Shown here: positions 17,384-20,371 of the stretch, piece by piece | Numbering within the stretch: position 1 is the stretch's first letter | Layout: every line of letters begins with the position of its first letter | Program-made: the position numbers and the translations under genes | Origin: Bacteroidota bacterium | GTDB taxonomy: Bacteria > Bacteroidota > Ignavibacteria > Ignavibacteriales > Ignavibacteriaceae | Direction: 5' to 3' | DNA length: 20,371 bases | NCBI GenBank assembly: GCA_022567875.1 | Contig: JADFGB010000001.1 | Location: 1-20,371 of the forward strand | The notes under the pieces: model-generated | Database searches by the model: none | What the model was told of the DNA's origin: nothing | Seen by the model: only the letters and a program-made list of their open reading frames with translations

Positions 17384-17954
17384 AAGTTCTTTTTCTTTTA
17401 CCTACTTCTGACATTACTGCTGCTGTAAATACTTTTAATTTTAACGGTTGTTCTTCCCAAGTGTATGGATTTATTCCTGCCTTTTCGCATATAGCTGTTA
17501 AAAATTGTGAGACAGAAAAATTATTTTCAGTTGCAACTTGTGGGAGTAATACCGCCCTATTATTAGGCTCATCCAATAGTAAACCATGTTCACCAATTTT
17601 AATATCAGAGTAATTAATTAAAGGTATTGATGGTGATAAAATTGATACTTCAATATTTATTTTAGATATTTCATCTTCTGTAACCGGTTTAAATCTCGGG
17701 TCACTTGTAGCAGCTTGTTTTGTTGCTTCTCTAACTATATCCACCAACATATCAGGCGAACTTAAATATCCTATGCAACCACGTAAATTACCGTTATCTT
17801 TTAATGTTACAAACGCACCTGCATTTCGTCTTGTAAGTTGAGGATAAATTTTATAGTCAATATTTGTAAAATGAGTATCTTCATCAAAAAGAGAATTGAG
17901 TGTTTCTCTTGCTATAAGAAGAATTAAACCCTGTACTTCTTTTTTTATGTTCAT
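17370..17954 (-). CDS. amrA: AmmeMemoRadiSam system protein A (AMMECR1 domain)
   Basis: 194 residues, a single AMMECR1 domain. The hallmark is L57-R-G-C-I-G-Y-L64, preceded by GAFVTLKDNG. TSDPRFKPV at 83-91 and a KINIEVSILSP strand at 98-108 also fit the family. The C-terminal EKAGI...TWEEQPLKLKVF segment is typical as well. The molecular role of the domain is not established. It overlaps the Memo-like gene by 14 bases, the usual A-B order. Upstream on the same strand, 50 bases away, is the 3' end of a broken gene, so the original promoter of the cluster may be missing or further upstream. Confidence 0.92.
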   Translation of the reverse strand: MNIKKEVQGLILLIARETLNSLFDEDTHFTNIDYKIYPQLTRRNAGAFVTLKDNGNLRGCIGYLSSPDMLVDIVREATKQAATSDPRFKPVTEDEISKINIEVSILSPSIPLINYSDIKIGEHGLLLDEPNNRAVLLPQVATENNFSVSQFLTAICEKAGINPYTWEEQPLKLKVFTAAVMSEVGKRKRTYDSD

Positions 17955-18168
17955 TTTTCCCGCTGGTTTTTAATTAATGAACTATATCTCATCATTTACA
18001 ATTGTTATTTCAGAATATAACAGAATAGTTTTTTAGTCTCAACCAATACAAATAAGTAATTTTTTATCAAAAAGAACGAATCTGGTATAAAAATCTCTAT
18101 GTCAGAATTAATTATTTTTTTCAATATAATCTTTCCTGAGACAATATCAACAACAATTAATAATTTAT
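17955..18168. other. Gap between AMMECR1 gene and the tape-measure stop
   Basis: 214 bases with no complete gene. Positions 18005-18168 are mostly the truncated-gene fragment described separately. The remaining 50 bases (17955-18004) contain GGGAA just before the AMMECR1 ATG as a weak ribosome-binding site and no clear promoter. I see no tRNA, direct repeat or integrase-site-like structure that would mark a prophage attachment site. Confidence 0.6.
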
Positions 18169-18202
18169 TTAATTTTCCTTTTTTATAATTCTTAATCTTT
18201 TT
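18005..18202 (-). pseudogene. 3' fragment of a truncated host gene (C-terminal 65 codons)
   Basis: An open stretch on the minus strand from 18202 to the TAA at 18005-18007, 65 codons with no ATG. It reads like a real protein C-terminus, not noise: LLIVVDIVSGKIIL (14-27), then FIPDSFFLIKNYLFVLVE (38-55) and KKLFCYILK* at the end. The D-x-x-S-G-K pattern followed by a last strand pair resembles the closing blade of a propeller-like or PQQ/WD40-type repeat protein, but I cannot name the family. The upstream part of the gene is absent: the sequence changes into the 3' end of the phage tape-measure frame, which overlaps it in another frame at 18169-18202. It lies 50 bases before the AMMECR1 gene on the same strand. 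Confidence 0.5.
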
Positions 18203-20371
18203 TTACTATTTGTAAAAAATCCTTTATCACCTAAGTCTTCAAAAAATTCTACAAAATTATCTTTATCCCTTTTAAGAGCATCAATAATATCCATACCTTC
18301 CTCTTGCCCTATGTTTAAAGTAGGGCTATAAGAAATTTCATTTGTTATAGTAACGTTTCCACCTCGACCCGCATTTAATCTATCTATAGTCCCGGTTCCC
18401 AGAGTGTTGGTAGCCTCTGCGTTTAATATGGCCTCCTGGCCAGCCTCGTTTACTCTAACCACGGTATTAGCTCCCTTGGGAAAACCCCCTTTACGAAAGC
18501 TCTGGGAGGCAATGGCTGCCACATTGACCGCGGCCTGAGCCCCTGTAAGGGCTGCTAATGGAAAAGTTATAGGAGGGCCTGGAGGTTGAGCAAGTGCTCT
18601 TTGAACTGCTACAATTCCACTTATAATTGCTTCTCCTAAAGCAATTGTTTTTTGTGCTTTTGCAGATTTTAGAAACAAACCTAAAGCTTGACCCGTTACG
18701 TTGCTAAGTAATTGTAAGTTATCTAATCTCCGTCTTTTATCATTTTCAGCCTCTTTTTCTCTTTTCTTTTCTATGCGCGTATCCAACTTACTTTGTTCTT
18801 CTGCTATCTTAACTCTTTTAGATGCTGCTATTTGTTCAACTCTAACTCTTTTATCTATCCCACTTATAATTTCATCAGTAACCCTTTGCTGAAATTCTCT
18901 ATTTATAATTGTTTCATCTTCACCAAATTTTCTTGCTTGTTCTAATAACTTAGCCCTTTCTTCTGCAAGTAATTGTAGGCGCCCCTCTGAAGAACGTTGT
19001 AAGTTAGCCGTTCTTATAGCTTCCAATTCATTTTCAAATCTTAATCTTTCTTTATCTACTTCTACGCCCTCTTTTTTAAAATTTAATGAGTTTTCAAAAG
19101 CTTTTTGTTCTTCTAATAACTTTTTATTTAATTCTTCTTGCTTTTGTATAGCGATATTTTTAACAACATTTGCTTTGCCTATATTAAAAGCTTCTTCATT
19201 TCTCAATAGATTTTCTTCTTTTAATAATTCAATAGTAATTTTTTTTGCTTTTGTTGATTCAAAGTCAAACCCAATTATATTCTTAGTGGCTTTACTAACT
19301 AAATCAAGTTGAAATTCTAAGCCCTTAAATGCTTGTATTTGTTTTTTTGTTCCTTCTAATCTTGTTATACCAGATTTAAAATTTTGTTTTTGTACATCTC
19401 CATTTTCTTTTATAGCTTGTTTTAATCTGTCAAATTCTCCTCTAAGAGACCTTAAACTTTTTACTTCATCATCACTTACTTGTTTTAAATCTTCTAACCC
19501 CTTTTTAGCGTCCTTTCTTATTGCGATACCAACTAAAGATAATCCAACTGCCAATGCAGTTAAAGCAAGTATAATTGGATTTATATTCAACGTTGCTAAT
19601 ACTGCTCTAAATCTACTAACTCCAATTGTAGCACCGTTTGAAGCAGTGGCAGTTGCAAAAAGACCTAACGATAATAAACGAGCATTGGAAGCTGCAGCGG
19701 CAAGATTAAAAGCTAGTTTAGTCCCTAAAGAAATACTCAATGCTATTAAAGATTTAGTAACTAAAATTATAGCTGCGACAGAAAATACTGTAAAAAATTG
19801 TTTACCTATCTCTATAATAGACCCAAAATTTCTGGCAAATATTCCTCCGACTTTAGTAGCAAAAGAAACAGTATTAATAATAAATTGATTTAAAGTTTTA
19901 GCAAATCTTCCTATACCTTCTTGGTTTCTTTTGATAAATTCTGTAGCTCTATTAATTACTTCAGTAAAAAATTGTATTCTTTTCTTTTTATCTGGACCGA
20001 AAGCTTCCCCTATAGATATACCTAAAGTTTCCTGAGCTGAGGTTAATAATAATACCGCACCTATTACAGTATCTAACATGGTTTTAGCCATCTCTTTAGC
20101 ATTACCTTCTACATCTTCACCGTTTATGATGCTAGGAAGAATCTTCTCTCCGTCTCCTTTAACAAGATAATCCCACGCTTCATCTTTAATATCATCTAGA
20201 TAATGCAATACGTGCGGGCCACCACCAATAACAATTTTATCGGGCCACTTATCTTTAATGGCGTCTAGGATTTTATTTGCTTCGACGCGTTGCGGTGTCA
20301 TGATAGAAATACCTACGAAGTCATAGGATTCAAAAATATCTAGGTTATCTAGGTCGTAATCATCGATTAAA
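18169..20371 (-). CDS. Chimeric frame: partial B12-binding domain joined to phage tail tape-measure protein (5' end beyond window)
   Basis: The frame is open to the right edge (733 codons visible), so the Met at 20301 is internal. Counting from that Met: residues up to about 61 continue a cobalamin-binding domain; the rest matches a phage tail tape-measure protein. GNAKEMAKTMLDTVIGAVLLL at 66-86 is the segment that normally follows the TP901-type core, and hydrophobic helices follow at about 165-265. A long charged coiled coil covers about 270-540. The C-terminal tail domain holds KGGFPKG and VNEAGQEAILNAE (about 604-630). Tape-measure proteins set tail length and are threaded through the tail tube. 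The N-terminal core is missing. No other phage gene is visible in the window. Such a domain fusion is not one I know; assembly chimera or recombination are the likely causes. Confidence 0.7.
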   Translation of the reverse strand, partial: LIDDYDLDNLDIFESYDFVGISIMTPQRVEANKILDAIKDKWPDKIVIGGGPHVLHYLDDIKDEAWDYLVKGDGEKILPSIINGEDVEGNAKEMAKTMLDTVIGAVLLLTSAQETLGISIGEAFGPDKKKRIQFFTEVINRATEFIKRNQEGIGRFAKTLNQFIINTVSFATKVGGIFARNFGSIIEIGKQFFTVFSVAAIILVTKSLIALSISLGTKLAFNLAAAASNARLLSLGLFATATASNGATIGVSRFRAVLATLNINPIILALTALAVGLSLVGIAIRKDAKKGLEDLKQVSDDEVKSLRSLRGEFDRLKQAIKENGDVQKQNFKSGITRLEGTKKQIQAFKGLEFQLDLVSKATKNIIGFDFESTKAKKITIELLKEENLLRNEEAFNIGKANVVKNIAIQKQEELNKKLLEEQKAFENSLNFKKEGVEVDKERLRFENELEAIRTANLQRSSEGRLQLLAEERAKLLEQARKFGEDETIINREFQQRVTDEIISGIDKRVRVEQIAASKRVKIAEEQSKLDTRIEKKREKEAENDKRRRLDNLQLLSNVTGQALGLFLKSAKAQKTIALGEAIISGIVAVQRALAQPPGPPITFPLAALTGAQAAVNVAAIASQSFRKGGFPKGANTVVRVNEAGQEAILNAEATNTLGTGTIDRLNAGRGGNVTITNEISYSPTLNIGQEEGMDIIDALKRDKDNFVEFFEDLGDKGFFTNSKKRLRIIKKEN
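20115..20371 (-). other. Segment coding for part of a cobalamin-binding domain (radical-SAM-associated type)
   Basis: The right-hand end of the window encodes about 85 residues of a B12-binding Rossmann-like domain. The visible pattern is DFVGISIMTPQ, then a helix, WPDKIVIGGGPHV, and YLVKGDGEKILPSII, the classic second half of the domain that precedes the radical-SAM barrel in BchE-like and methyltransferase enzymes. The first half, which would carry a DxHxxG motif if present, is outside the window, and the radical-SAM barrel expected next is replaced by tape-measure sequence. I estimate about 38% GC here, above the surrounding host genes. Confidence 0.65.

Noticed and set aside
17955..18168. 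Prophage attachment site
   Set aside because: No tRNA, direct repeat or integrase gene is visible; the structure fits a truncated host gene better.
20299..20301. ATG at 20301 as true start of the last minus-strand gene
   Set aside because: The frame stays open through 23 more codons to the window edge and these continue the same B12-binding fold, so the Met is internal.

Overview
The window is AT-rich and reads as a chromosomal piece of an uncultured Bacteroidota/Ignavibacteria-type (FCB group) bacterium. The reasons are a type IX secretion (T9SS) C-terminal sorting domain, a PorV/PorQ-family outer-membrane protein, a single-chain eukaryotic-type glycyl-tRNA synthetase, many Sec signal peptides ending in ...AQ or ...GQ, and several TTG starts. 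The lineage is inferred from gene content only.

Layout. (1) 1-10018, minus strand: one tightly packed, probably co-transcribed train, bamD > acyl-CoA thioesterase > FG-GAP/VCBS-type secreted protein > T9SS-sorted HExxH metalloprotease > ccmA-ccmB-ccmC-ccmD-ccmE-ccmF. The first five genes overlap at every join; the ccm genes are overlapping or separated by short gaps. ccmF runs off the left edge. It is a System I cytochrome c maturation operon: CcmAB is the ABC pair, CcmC/D load haem on CcmE, and CcmF is the ligase. CcmE is the Cys variant (CxxxY instead of HxxxY). A 52-residue ccmD with a TTG start lies between ccmC and ccmE. (2) 10086-11835, minus strand: an unrecognised signal-peptide protein with a C-terminal membrane anchor, then a saccharopine-dehydrogenase-family oxidoreductase. 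(3) 11947-12882, plus strand: a PorV/PorQ-like barrel protein, the only plus-strand gene. It converges with a TPR protein and leaves one base between the stops. (4) 12884-17954, minus strand: TPR protein, glyS, and the cluster AMMECR1-like (A), Memo-like (B), Rossmann/DUF2520 protein. No radical-SAM partner of the AmmeMemoRadiSam system is visible.

(5) 18005-20371 is the anomalous end. A 65-codon fragment that looks like the 3' end of a host secreted or propeller-like gene runs directly into the 3' end of a phage tail tape-measure gene. That gene in turn lacks its N-terminal core. In its place, in frame, is part of a cobalamin-binding domain of the radical-SAM type, and the frame leaves the window still open. 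A GC-rich block of about 240 bp sits inside the tape-measure part. This is either a degraded or mosaic prophage remnant or, at least as likely, a chimeric metagenome contig. I cannot separate these from sequence alone.

No tRNA, rRNA, CRISPR array, insertion sequence or convincing intrinsic terminator was seen. No gene-free stretch exceeds about 215 bases, and the longest, 17955-18168, is mostly filled by the fragment above.
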